From Rhopalosiphum padi (taxonomy: Eukaryota; Arthropoda; Insecta; Hemiptera; Aphididae): a DNA stretch of 64,000 nucleotides. Of the stretch, positions 26,897-38,887 are shown in pieces. Location: assembly GCF_020882245.1 (NCBI RefSeq), contig NC_083599.1, positions 4,402,001 through 4,466,000 of the forward strand, written 5' to 3'. The number at the start of each line of letters is the position of its first letter. The first letter of the stretch is position 1. The notes beneath the pieces are model-generated. The model ran no database searches and had not been told where the DNA came from. It saw nothing but the letters and a program-made list of their open reading frames with translations. Position numbers and translations under genes: made by a program.

Positions 26897-27346
26897 TGTG
26901 TGTGTGTGTGTGTGTTTGCGTTTTCTTCGATATTTGTATCAGCTTATTATAAAAATATGAGTTAGTGGTTTTTTTGTTTTTTTTATTTTTTTATTTTTTT
27001 TTTGTTTTGGAATTTAAGCTCACGCGAGAACGCACAATTTATTGCACAGCCCAAAGGGTGAAAAAACAAAACGTTGTATCTAAAAGTCATATATACACAA
27101 AGTAAATACATAAATTCCTATACACAAACGTATGTGTGTGTGTGTATTATAAATAATGTGTAAAAACGAATTTATATATATATATACTCGTATTATGTAT
27201 ATGTCACGCGTTAACATATGTGTGTGTGTGTGCTTACAACGTAAAGTACTGCACGATTTTGCACATGATACGGAATATAATCGTCAAAAGAAATAAAATC
27301 ATTCCGTCCCGCACCACTATACAACGGCGCTCACACACACACACAC
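26897..27346. repeat. Cluster of four TG/CA microsatellites
   Basis: Four separate dinucleotide tracts lie within 450 bp: (TG)9 at 26897-26914, (TG)n at 27133-27145, (TG)7 at 27219-27232 and, inverted, (CA)n at 27332-27346. A T-rich run at 26970-27002 separates the first two. Alternating purine-pyrimidine tracts can adopt Z-form DNA and are often polymorphic. Confidence 0.8.
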
Positions 27347-27840
27347 CACCACCTGCCACCACGCGAGCGGTCCGACTTTATATTACATTATCGCATTGCA
27401 TATAATAATAATAATAATAATATAGTGATCGATACACGGCCTGGTACCGAAATGATAAAAATCGCTTTTTAACCCGGAGGTGTTGCGAGTCGAAAATATG
27501 GCGGTATCTTGTGCGAGCGTAGGTATATAATATAATAACGCGCGTAAGCATATAATGATATAATAATATTATTATAAAACGTAACGCGCCGATAAAAAAA
27601 AAAACGAAAACAAAAACAAAAACTTAATCATATCGTTATTATATAATGCGTTTCGACCGACTTGGAACGTTAAACGACAATAATAATATATTATAATATT
27701 ATTAAATTATCGAACGCGCGACGGACGTTCCGCGCCGATTATCGATGTTATAATAAAATATTATGATTATATTATTAATGCCCCCCTCCCCCCCCCGAAA
27801 ACGATTCGGCTTTGGACGTTTCGCGTTTTCGAATAACGCT
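27347..27840. other. CpG-richer noncoding interval
   Basis: Contains a short ATA microsatellite near 27403-27422, several palindromic TA-rich words and a C run at 27781-27796. It borders the truncated end of the mariner pseudogene. No gene recognised. Confidence 0.45.
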
Positions 27841-28513
27841 CGTATAGTACGTTTATTGTTTCATTTTTTGATAAAAATTCAATCAGTAAAATTCCTTGTG
27901 CATCCCAAAACGCAGTAGCCATCACTTTTTTTGAGGAAATTGTTTGTTTGAATTTTTTTGGAACTGGCGATTCGAGTCTCGTTTGTTGTAAGGGGTAGAA
28001 TAATGAACCCATGTCTCATCTCCTGTAACGAGGTGATCGAGGAAGCTTTCGTCATTACGAGCACGATTCAAATGCTCTATGGATATCCGCATACGTTTGG
28101 TTTTGTGGTCTGCTGTAAGCGTTTTCGGTACCCAGCGCGCACAAACCTTACGAAAATTTAATTTCTCGTGAACAATTTCACGCACAGTAGTCTTTGGGAG
28201 ATCGAGTTGTGTGGCCATTTCCCTAATCTTGAGTCGTCTATCCGATCGTAGCAGTTTTTCGACTGCATCAATGGTTTCGGCGGTGGACGTGCTTATTTTG
28301 GTCGACCACTTCTTGCCTCATCTTCAACACTTTCTCGACCTGAATTCAATTTTGAACACCAAACCGATACACTTTTTCGAGACATTACTTGTGGGCCATA
28401 AACTTCGGTTATCTTTCGATGAATTTCAGTCGGAGAAATATTTTGAAAATTAAAAAACCTAATGACGGCGCGGACTTCTTCTTTTGTGCAAAATAGATAC
28501 TGGTTTTCCGTGT
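27840..28513 (-). pseudogene. Mariner-family transposase pseudogene
   Basis: Reading on the minus strand from about 28513, one frame gives FCTKEEVRAVIRFFN, then ISPTEIHRKITEVYG and SGRESVEDEARSGRP, the N-terminal DNA-binding part of a mariner transposase. A frameshift near 28290 moves to the frame with IREMATQLDLPKTTVREIV (second helix-turn-helix) and LVTGDETWVHYSTP (28018-28020 is the first catalytic Asp codon). A second shift near 27990 leads to KKFKQTISSKKVMATAFWD and GILLIEFLSKNETIN. The second catalytic Asp, normally in a (L/V)DFL motif, is here Glu (LIEFL, about 27878-27880). Homology ends near 27842, so the third catalytic region is missing. The gene is dead: at least two frameshifts, an altered catalytic residue and a truncated C-terminus. 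Confidence 0.85.
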
Positions 28514-29245
28514 TTATAATTACGTAGCTGACGGAACACTAAACCATAATAGTTATATCACATAGAATATGTCGTTTGTTACCTAAATTATCAATTCTGG
28601 AAATTTCCGGCCGATGTGGTTCATTGTTTACGCTAAAAATAACTTTGTACTTTATTTATCGGACAACCTACGTACCTACGGATATATAAGACAGCTTATG
28701 AATTTTAGAAGGTACCTATATATAATATTATGATGTATATAATCGCGGTCGGGGCCGTGATAGACATGCCCGTTTACAACCGAATAATGTAAATCGATGT
28801 CAAATACATTTTGCGAGTAATTTCGAAAGCAATAGACTAAACGTTTATTTGTTCAAGCCGCGCCGAACCCGCCGCGGAGACGTCGATTTACATTTTTGTC
28901 GAGACTCATCAGCGCCGGCACTGCCGCGTGTCCTATATTATGCATGCGATGTTGGTTTTCCAGATCAGCGTCTCCGGCGCGAACTGCCGAGTTCGCCGGC
29001 TTGTAACGGTAATAATTCGCTACGATTATTCGGAATAATAGGGCCGATTCGGTTGTATTCATTATCGGCGGGAGAACTTCGCCAAACTACCGGATAATAG
29101 TTTTTGGACGTAACGATCGCGCGGCGCCGTATTGTTAACATAATAATAATAATATCGTTGATGTTATCGTACATAGCGATATGTATAGAATATGCGATAC
29201 GAGACGAGATGAGTGTCGTGATAATATTATTGTCATATTATTATA
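28514..29245. other. CpG-rich patch without a recognisable exon
   Basis: The interval, especially 28850-29110, is rich in CpG and GC (gccgcgccgaacccgccgcgg). Overlapping frames of 69-82 codons on both strands arise from the lack of stops. A possible splice acceptor (ttggttttccag near 28950-28961) and a GT about 60 bp downstream could bound a short exon, but no conserved peptide is visible. It could be an unrecognised exon or a regulatory island. Confidence 0.35.
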
Positions 29246-29751
29246 CAGTAAGACCTTTAAATACCGGACACTGAATCGGTCGGTGAAATTTTGCCCGCCG
29301 TTTGGCGGAGTCCGGTATTGAGAAGGAGAAATATAATATTACAAAAAATAAAAAAAATATAAAATAATTGAAGTTTTAATTAAAAAAATGTATTTATTTA
29401 GTTATGTATACATATAACAATATATTGTATACATAGTAATTTAATTATTTTTATGTATTTTTAAAAAATGCGAAGGTAAAAAGATAAAAAAATTAGTAAT
29501 ATAAAAATTTAAATTAACATATTTTTATAATAAAAAAATCAGTTATTTTAGAATTTATATTGTTTTGTGTTTTGGCACGAAGTCATTTTGTATGTTAATG
29601 CATTTTCAATTCCACAAATATACGATAAAAATGATTAAAACCAAAATTGTAGTGTCCGTTATTTAGAGGTTTTCCTATAGAAAAGTAGTGAAAATGTCCC
29701 CGTTCTCCAAAAAATGTCCACTAACGGTGTCCGTTAAGGTAGGTTTCACTG
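29246..29751. mobile_element. Pogo/Tigger-like MITE, copy 2 (506 bp)
   Basis: The element starts CAGTAAGACC and ends GGTAGGTTTCACTG, with TA on both sides (29244-29245 and 29752-29753). Read inverted, its right end gives CAGTGAAACCTACCTTAACG, then a block shared with copy 1 at 9921-10416: GGACATTTTCACTA, then ATAGGAAAACCTC. Its left end carries the same 'CCGGACAC...GTCCGGTATT' subterminal hairpin as the opposite end of copy 1 ('GCGGACGC...GTCCGTTATT'). The interior is AT-rich and noncoding. It is in the opposite orientation to copy 1. Confidence 0.75.
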
Positions 29752-29753
29752 TA

Positions 29754-31639
29754 CTATGATTATTTGAAATCACTCGTCTCCGTCGTTTTTCGAGGTGCAA
29801 CTCATAAATTTTAATGCAAATAAATTACATTCTATCGCAGAAATTATATTTATGTTATTATTCAAATAAAAATATTCCATTGTTACCCATCATTTAATTT
29901 TATTTAAAAGTCATCTCATGTTTTTTTGTAATAATAATTGGATGTTAACGAAAGGTATTAAATTATGAAAATTGCATTATCAGAATAATAACAATCTTTA
30001 CTTATATAATATTTAAAATAAATTATTGCCGATTGCATAATATACAATTTTTATGACACGAAAATGAACAGTCCAATAATGAAACTTTTAATGATTACGA
30101 AAAAATATATAATAATATGATATGTATGTGTATATTTACAACATGATTTAGTTTAAATGATAAAATAAAATACAAATAAAATATTATATTATTTAATTTT
30201 AAAAATACGTAATTTGAACAAAATTTAAATATTTAGGGCATATTATTGTTATATTTTATTTGTGAATATAACTCGCCGTATTGTATTTTTTGCAAAACGA
30301 TAAAATAAAACTGTGGTTATTATAATGAACTAATTTGAAAAATATTATTATATATTCTATAAAATGAAAACGCGAATTTAAATAACAAATTCTGACGACG
30401 GAAATCGTCGTATCGTTTTCTCTGTGACAATCAATTAGTATTGTATTGCTCGATGATATCAAACAAGCGCTGACAATGACGTTGGTGCTAATCACTTGTA
30501 CAAACAGTGATTAATTATGGTTACATTGTAGACATCTGTAACCGTACATATTATACCTAAATTTAAGCACGACTGGATAATATTTGTATATCACAGATAA
30601 CGGAAAACGTCTGTAATATTATTATCGTCTTGACCCGCCGGCGGGTTAAACGCGGCACCGCGATTGTTAATCAATTCATACTGTGCGATACAAATCCGTG
30701 GAGTACCACCACAGGATTACCGTTAAAAATAAAAACAAATAAATCCAGGTTAATGGATACTTTTAACATTTGTCTTATTTTCGGCTCAGGCGCTGTAGTG
30801 GGCGCTGATAAAACTATTTATGTCCCAATGAAAAAATACCGATTTTATAATATAGAACGCAGATAAATCGAGGAAATGAATCAAAGGATATACAAGACAC
30901 GTACATACGCGCGCCTATGAACTGCGCGTTTAAGATTAGACCTAAACTCAGATAAATAGGTAACTGAAATCATTTGTCACGAAAATATAACGACTTGTAA
31001 ACTTACGATCCGTTACGTTCATCTCGTATTTTGTCCGCGCAAAAACTTATTTTTTTCCTGATCTCAATATAGGGATTGACGATGATGACGATTCGATAAT
31101 TTAACACGAATAACACAAAATATGTATATAGCTAAACGAATATAATATATATGTGCATATATTGGAGATTGGGTTTTTTTTTTATTTTATACTAATATCT
31201 ATAAGCAATTTGCAATTACTAGCATAAACTATCCTTAAGCTGCAGTAATCGCAAACTGTTTGTACGTAATAGTAGAAAGAAAAAATTCCCATGCAAATTC
31301 GAAGTAAGAAGCCACTCATCGATGACATCCCACTGGCAGTTGTTTTTTAGATATCTGATTTTTATTTTTTATTTTATTTTCGTAACAAGTTCCGGAACAA
31401 ATTTCTTTTTAAACTACACCTACGGTTGCCAGGTATGATGTAAGCGGAAAAGTATTTTTATGAACGGGGTTTTGAGGATTCGAATGTGATCATACACATT
31501 TATATAAATACGCGTGTGGTTTCATCCGCGTCAGTTTTCACTAAAGTCTTTATGGAGATGAGCTAAGATTATGATTTAGGTTTTATTGTAAGGTTATAAT
31601 TAATTATTATTCTGAAATTTCTTCTCCAGCGCGGGTGTT
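29754..31639. other. Noncoding stretch with a perfect GC palindrome
   Basis: AT-rich apart from islands near 30.6 and 31.0 kb. The notable item is the 14-bp perfect palindrome ACCCGCCGGCGGGT at 30633-30646. Open frames of up to 79 codons are unrecognised. Confidence 0.5.
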
Positions 31640-32255
31640 GCTTTTTACTGCTGATGCTAAGATATTTCATACTCAGACGACTGTAAAATACTCAAATTTA
31701 TTCAGAATAAATTTTCTACCCAGCGTTACAGTGTCGGCTTTCCCTGAACATTAGGACATTTAAAGTCGTGCCATTCTATCGAACTCGAGATATTATAGCG
31801 TTTGTCTACTCACTGGATGGTCTGAATCTTGACCGCGTTAACTAAATTATTGATTTAGGTTCTACTAAGAGTGAATAAAGTGCAAAACAGGTTTCTGAAT
31901 AATTATGCTGGATACCGTTAAAACTTAGTTTACCTAGCCCGTGATAATCAGTCTATAAATGAGGTGCTCGGTCTCGAATCATTATATATCATCTAGACCG
32001 TCAGACCCTTAGTTACCGTTTTATTTTAAGACAAACAGATGCGCCTCGCTTTTTGGAGAGACTCAGTATCCGCGTTCCTAACTACACCCAATTTCAGGGA
32101 ACTCGTTATTACGTATCGGCAACCCGGTCTAACGCTCCCCTCACTAGAACGATGTGTATATACAACTCGCATATTATTTATGACAAATTCGTACCTAAGT
32201 TGTTTGTCTCATTTTTATCAGTGTCATATCGTTTTAAAATAAATAAATACATTAT
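31640..32255 (+). pseudogene. Decayed non-LTR retrotransposon 3' end (reverse transcriptase C-terminal region)
   Basis: Plus-strand frames, broken by stops, reproduce the end of a Jockey/I-type reverse transcriptase ORF. Near 31645 TADAKIFHTQTTVKYSNLF recalls the F-A-D-D-x-K-I-F box. Near 31875-31920 VQNRFLNNYAGYR recalls the V-Q-N-x-F-L-x-Y element. Then come QSINEVLGLESL (about 31950) and, from 32039, DAPRFLERLSIRVPN-like sequence in alternating frames up to APLTRTMCIYN. At least four stops or frameshifts interrupt it. An AATAAATAAATA tail-like stretch (about 32239-32250) suits the 3' terminus. The family call is from motif order only. Confidence 0.55.
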
Positions 32256-32555
32256 TGTTAGATCATATTGTGACAATTTTATTAAAATTATTAATATATT
32301 ATAATATCTGCTGAAAAGGTTATTTTCAAAAAATAAACGATCTATATATATATATCATCATTTTTATTTTTAGAATCGACACACATAAAAATTACAAGAA
32401 CTTGAATAATCGTATCAATAAATCATGCATATGATGTATTAATGTGCATACACTGTATATAATGTATCTAAAAATATTATATGTAATAGCTTGTCTGTAC
32501 ATTATAGAGTCTTTATTATTTTTGTTTTAATTTTAATGGGATCAATTATCATTAA
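32256..32555. other. AT-rich noncoding interval
   Basis: AT-rich sequence with a (TA)n tract near 32343-32354. No gene or paired repeat seen. Confidence 0.5.
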
Positions 32556-32765
32556 TTATCTTAAAAAAAAATATGCACGGGGTACGCACACTGAACTTGG
32601 CAGATTGATTGTTGCTCGTTTAACACTTTCAAGAGGCCACTCGTTCAGATGTGCTTTGAAATCATCCATTAGTACTATATTATTTCCAACATATTTTGTT
32701 ATTATAGACATAAAATTGTTTCCGAGGTAGGTGTTCATTAAAATGAACATGAACGTGTTATGCAC
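32556..32765 (-). pseudogene. Possible Tc1-like transposase DDE-domain relic
   Basis: The minus-strand frame contains ITKYVGNNIVLMDDFKAH followed by LNEWPLESV. In insect Tc1-like transposases the second catalytic Asp region reads about D-x-F-I-L-M-D-D-N-A-x-P-H and is followed some 20 residues later by x-M-E-W-P-x-x-S-P-D-L-N-P. Here the two blocks are almost abutting, as if the segment between them had been deleted. The rest is unrecognisable. Similarity is short and could be chance. Confidence 0.3.
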
Positions 32766-35700
32766 GTATCGTGTGGTTTTCTAATAGTCACTCAAGCCGT
32801 GTCGTGTGTTGAAGGCAAGTACCATCTTGTTATGGGGTTATATAAGTTAAAGGCAACATTATATTACCATGCTACGCGTCGATTAAAATAACAAAAAAAA
32901 ACCCTATGAAAGCATTATGAAATATTATTAAACTGAAAAATCATTATAAAAAAAAAAAAAAAAGGAAACAGAGAAGTCGCTCCAATGTTAGTTGGTTTCG
33001 AGTAATTAAAAGGTTTCAGTTCTTAATTGAGTAGGTAGTCGCTAAAATGGTTGTGTTAAATTGGAATTAAATGACAAATTGTTGCATACAAAAACGATTT
33101 TGAGCCAAAGTAAATTAAGTAATTTCTGTTTTTAGAAGTAATTTTGTGTGTTAAATTAATTTATGGATACACAATATCCCTTTTAATATAATATTATTAT
33201 TTTTGTTAACTTCTAAATGGATTTTATGTAGAATGATGTTGTGTATAGAATAAATAGATTATACTTATTCTTAATATTTTTAAAATTTCATTGTGTATAA
33301 AAAATATTAATACACAAAATCGTGATAAATTACATGCCCATAGAGCCAATATTTTAACAACACTATAATTAAAATTGTTGTTTTTAGTTTAAAAATATAA
33401 TTTAATTCAATCCTGGAAAAATTGAAAACTCAGGTACCTATAAAAAAAATAATGCAAAACATTTAAAAAAAAAAATAAAATAAAAAATAATATACATCAT
33501 TGTAAATCCAATACATTCACTGCTTCACGGAGAATCTAATAATATTATGTCTGTTAAATTCATTGGTAAAATAAACTCTCGTTGAACTATAAAGTATGTT
33601 ATAAATTTAATTAAAATATTTACATTTTACTTATAAAAATTATAAATAAACTTATTATTTGAATAAAGTTTACGAAAAGTTTGTTAATAATTTTTATGAT
33701 ATTGTAAATACAATTTATTCATTAAAATACTTGAATGTGATATTTTCCGCGATTCTATTATCACAAAGTTTTAATATATAGGTTTTGAGTAATTGATATT
33801 TTTATTTTTATCTCAAATAATATTCTAAGTTTGTTTCTGTGTTAAGACTAACGATGATCACTTACAATCAAAGTAATAATCATAGTTTTTTTAATTTAAA
33901 AAAAAACATAAGTTTAGACTAAATTAGTAAGTTAAATCCAATAATAAATTAGAAACTTTTTCAAATTGTCGATGGTAAGTATGATAAATCAATATTATGA
34001 ATAATTTCAGAAAAATATTCTTTATAAAAATACATTTAAAATAAATGGTTATATAAGATGTAAAAATTGAATGTGTCATACCGTCATCGTTTTAACAAAA
34101 CACGGAAGGGGTCACAAAAATATATCTAATTATATCATAATATTATTTTTTAAATAATATATTATAAAAAGTAGGAAATGAAAAACAAATATTTTTAAAA
34201 TATATCATATTTACATTAAAAATTACAACTAGTCAAATTTGTTTTGTTTTAAAAAGTACAAACAATTTTCAAGTATTTTTAAATTTAAATAGCAAGAAAC
34301 TGAACTCTTTGAAAAATCTACATTTTCTTTTGTATTGTAACGAGGTCATAGAGAGCTTATTACAATATTCGTTATCCTGGAAAGGATTTCTATTCCTTAT
34401 GGATACGTTTTCCGTAACTGGTGTCTGAGGACTTGTGCAAGAAATGTTTGTATACAAAATATAAAAGACAGGTTTTTCATGTATTTAAAATAATATATTT
34501 ACTGTATGGAAATGGTTATTAATAAATGTATATCTATTTGAGTTCGCTCGTGTCGATGATGAATGTCAAACTGAGTGTTATTTTAATATTAAATAATAAT
34601 TTGGACGGAATAAAAAAGTGTCGAGTGTTTATGTTTGTTATATTCAATTTTATAGTGTGTATCGACATTTATAATATTTTTACTTTGGGATGCAAAAAAA
34701 TTACAGTTTGTGGTGTTATTAGCATATTATGTAGTTATCAATATTATCTGTTGTGCTTATTGACTACATTTTTTTAAATTCTGAGTATACTCTCTCTATA
34801 CAAATACTTATCATCCCATTCTATTGATATTGTATATTATACTGTACAATGATAAGAATGGAAAATAAGTTTCAAGTAAATTCCTAGTGGTACCGAAGAA
34901 ACTATACATAAGTTTAATACCATGTGTTTTTACTCGGAATACTTTTGGAGCAATAAAATACTCACTACAAAAGTTTCGTTATGACCCTTAATCAATTGTA
35001 AACTGGACACAGATATAGTACTTTGAACGGATAAAATTAGGAGTTCTTAGTAGTTTTTAAGAACATTTTTACAAACAACGACGTATCTTATGACATTTTT
35101 AGTAATCATAAATAAAATCGTTAACGTGTAGTTTGAAAAATACATTTTTTAGAATCAAATAATATGTTGATTAAAACTTTTGGATCTATTGAAATTTATA
35201 TACGATTTTTAAATATTTATGCAACAAAAAAAAAAAATGCAAAAATGCCCATTGACATGCAAAATTGCAATTGATTAATTATTAAAATCAAAATATAAAA
35301 TTAATTTGCAACTTTCAAGGGCATTATTGTAATATTAATTTGAAAGTTTGCTTTATTTTCGTTAGGCGTAAATGATGAAAAATAGGAAAAACAATAATAA
35401 TGTGCTTGACATAATTATAATTATTATTTTTTTTTTCTGTAATTAAAATTGATGATTTTTAATTTAATAAGATTATGTTAATGCAACCATAATTACACGA
35501 TTATACTTTCTAAAACTTAATAAAATTTGATTGCATAACTCATAAACTACCAGAATTATTTTTCGGTGGTTTCTTATATTGTTGTGAAATTATGTTGAGT
35601 TGAAATATGTAAAAGAATATTTCCTGTGTCGATTGAAAAATTGTTTTGTGTAGGTGAGTCTCAAAATTCTAAATTCTTGAACACAATAAAAACTCTTTTA

Positions 35701-38430
35701 ATCATAATTTTGAATCAACCGAACTTTGTACTACTCCCATCTTTGGACGAAAAGTATAAAGTTGGAGAATTTTTTTTAACATTGTATTGTTTTAAATCAT
35801 GTTATACAGCAAAAAAAAAATATATATATATATATATTAACTGCTAATTAAAATATATTGTTTTAAGTGAGGAGGGTACCAAATGCCAAATGTATTTTTT
35901 TTTTTAATATTTGTAGATAAGATTCTCATTTCATATACAAATAAAAGCTTATACACCTTGAACAATAACAATTTTGAGCACAATAGAAGATATTAATATG
36001 GTTTACCAAACCGCTAAGTCAAACTGTTCACGATTTTTAAAAGTCAAAACTTCAACGTTCTATAAACGTGTGTTTGACATTATTTCTGTTATTTAAATAA
36101 GTATATAGAGCTCACCGTAAATGGAACACACGCGACGACGTAGCATATTATTATTATTTATTATACAGTTGCCTACACGACTGCTGCCAATTTATCTTTA
36201 TTAATATACAATAATATAATATGAAGTGAATGTATAACGATACAATAACGGTATTATATTTATAAGTTAATATTTTTAAAATCGCACTTCTACAAATATA
36301 TTGGAAAACAATATAATTTCATAATCATTTTACATACCGTATTGTCTGCATATTTGTAAAAAATATTATTTATTTTTTTTTAATTTATTAAAATATTTAA
36401 TATTTATCAGTTATTATTTTAATAAACGTAATTTAAAATACTTTCAAAAAATAAATTACTAGTTTCGCTAAAAGATTGAAAAAAAAAATACAAGTTTATT
36501 AATTAAATAAGTAAAAAGTATAAAATTAATCAATAACAATAATACAAATTATATATATATATATATAAAAAAAAAACTAGCATTAATTGAATGTATAATT
36601 TTTATTACAACTGACTTAAAATATGAGAACAGATATTTCGATGAATATCTTTAAAATGTTCATGATATCGTTTTTTTTTTTTTTTTTATCTTCAGATAAT
36701 ATACGATACGTGAAGTAATTGTAGTAAATGTTTAAAATATGTTAATCGCAGATACGACTTTGATGTGTGTCTCTCGCTGAACTTTAATATTTATTAATAT
36801 AATATTATAACACACGTTTGATATGGAATATTTATATATCAAATCAACATTTAACACATTATTTATTTATCAGAAAAAAATAATATACTTTGGATTTTGG
36901 AATTAAAAATGTTGGTTTCCACATATTTTTATTAAATTATAATTTGATATTGATTTTACCAATATACACAAACGAGATTCAGATAAGGACAATATTGTTA
37001 TACGTCATAATTAATAATGTTAAAACTAATTTATATTGTTTTAAAATTAAGCAAGTATTTGCCATTAAAAAAAAAACCAACCATTATCATTGAAATACAT
37101 TGTATTGATATTTCCTACTCTTACTGCATGTGTTTAATCTGCTAACATAATATATATTTTTCTTATTTTAATTCGTTCTTAAAAATCAAAAATTAACAAA
37201 AAAAAAAAAAATGAAATGAAATATTCACTGTTAACGAAAATATATTGCTCTTACTAACTATTACTATTTTTCAGATGTTGGACTCAGTAATAAAAGATAA
37301 TTTTCAATTTTAATTTTGAAAAGTGTACAAAATTGAAATTGATATTGTTGTCAGCTGTGTAAAAAAAGTTTCCTTCTCCTTTACAGTAGATGGGCATCAA
37401 AAAAGTTAAGACGTTGATTAGGTCTTGACAAAAACTAAAGACAGAACTTCTTAAAATTATTATAACTGGTTTTGGAATAATTTATTTATTTAATAATTTA
37501 CGTCCACTGCAGTGTGCGTAATAATATACTTTTCTTAAAATACGAATTTGATTTAATTACATTGACTATTTGAGACAATATCTATCTGTATATATTTACT
37601 TTACCAACTTCTCACTTACGCAAACACAATAATCAAAATTATATATTATACTATTTAAATAAAGTGCTTCTATTAATTTGATATGTTGTAATATAATACG
37701 AAACCAACGTTAAAATATGATTAATACAACTTAAAAGCGTTTGAATTGGTCTTTGTTTCGTACTTTATTATTTCTATTTGTATTTGTATTATCATTGATA
37801 AAAATCAATTTTCTCAAATGTATTTGAACATAGGTACAGTCCTATGAATGATATATTTGTTTTTATATTACACGATGTGATTAATTTTTTTGTCGTTAAG
37901 TAATATTTGTTTTTTTTTCGGAAACGGTTACGACTAATAACCACATAAATAATTTATTGAATTGATTTGGGAAACTTAATATTTATATATTTATATCAAT
38001 AGTGTTCCAATAAACCATATAAAAAATTCAATTTATTATTACATTGTTTATTTACTTTAGAAAACGTTATCTTACTTGTTATAAATTATTGATAACTAAC
38101 ATATATAAGGTACAAAAGTTACTGTAGGTTTGACTACATATTTAATTAAATATGTAATATATTTATCAGATGTTTTATTACTATGGTTTTGACATAAAAA
38201 GTTTAAGACCCGGTTAAGTATTAAAAAATGTTTTGGATAGTTATAAAAATATAAATATATTTTTTTATTATTATTAGATTATAATATAATCAGCGTCGGC
38301 CGTTTAATAATAACAATGACAATTAGACGAATAGTGTATTACTGTATTATAAAGCTTAATCCTAATAGTAGATTTTTTTTCTTTGGTTATCATAATAACA
38401 AATTATGATAAACCTATTACTTTTATATTG
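32766..38430. other. AT-rich noncoding stretch
   Basis: Almost uniformly AT-rich, with homopolymer runs (17 A at about 32947-32963, 18 T near 36670) and (TA)n tracts near 35819-35836 and 36551-36568. Open frames do not exceed about 83 codons and have no recognisable domains. No gene, RNA gene or bounded repeat was found. Confidence 0.6.
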
Positions 38431-38584
38431 TTTATTTAATTGAAAAATGATTATAAAATATAATAAAATAGAATGATTTAGTCTTTTTAATAAAATTAAA
38501 CGATATTACCTATTACTTACATAACTATTATAAACAAATGTGTTTCATTTGAATACTTTTCACACGATTTGTCATTTTTTGTCA

Positions 38585-38887
38585 TTACATCTTAATATTA
38601 ATACAGATAATTTCTGCTTGAGCATCATTATATATTATATTATATTTAACTTTTACTTTTACAGTACCTGTTGACTTTGGCAGCTTAACTGCTGAATTTC
38701 GCCGGCCATTTTCCGAAATTAATTTTGAAACGTAATCCAATTTGTTTTTTTTATTCGAGAAATATTTTGAATTCTCAATACTATGATTATTAGCTAGGAA
38801 ACCCGCGTTTTTTTCTTCCGCTGGTTTATTTAAAATACTTAGATTTGTTTGAATTTTTAACACGGTACGTTTTCTCATGGTCGTCAT
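38585..38887 (-). CDS. Hypothetical lysine/asparagine-rich protein, 100 aa (unrecognised)
   Basis: An open frame of 100 codons runs on the minus strand from ATG at 38887 to TAA at 38585. Unlike most frames in the window it is not dominated by I/Y/F runs. The product is basic and hydrophilic, with phrases such as KPAEEKNAGFLANNHSIEN, KLDYVSKLISENGRRNSAVK and LPKSTGTVKVKVKYN. A second in-frame ATG lies at codon 4. No signal peptide or membrane segment is visible. An AATAAA on the minus strand (38431-38436) lies about 150 nt after the stop, a reasonable polyadenylation position. The frame could instead be an exon: a GT within ATCTGTATTAA, about ten codons before the stop, could be a donor. I do not recognise the family. 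Confidence 0.4.
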   Translation of the reverse strand: MTTMRKRTVLKIQTNLSILNKPAEEKNAGFLANNHSIENSKYFSNKKNKLDYVSKLISENGRRNSAVKLPKSTGTVKVKVKYNIIYNDAQAEIICINIKM

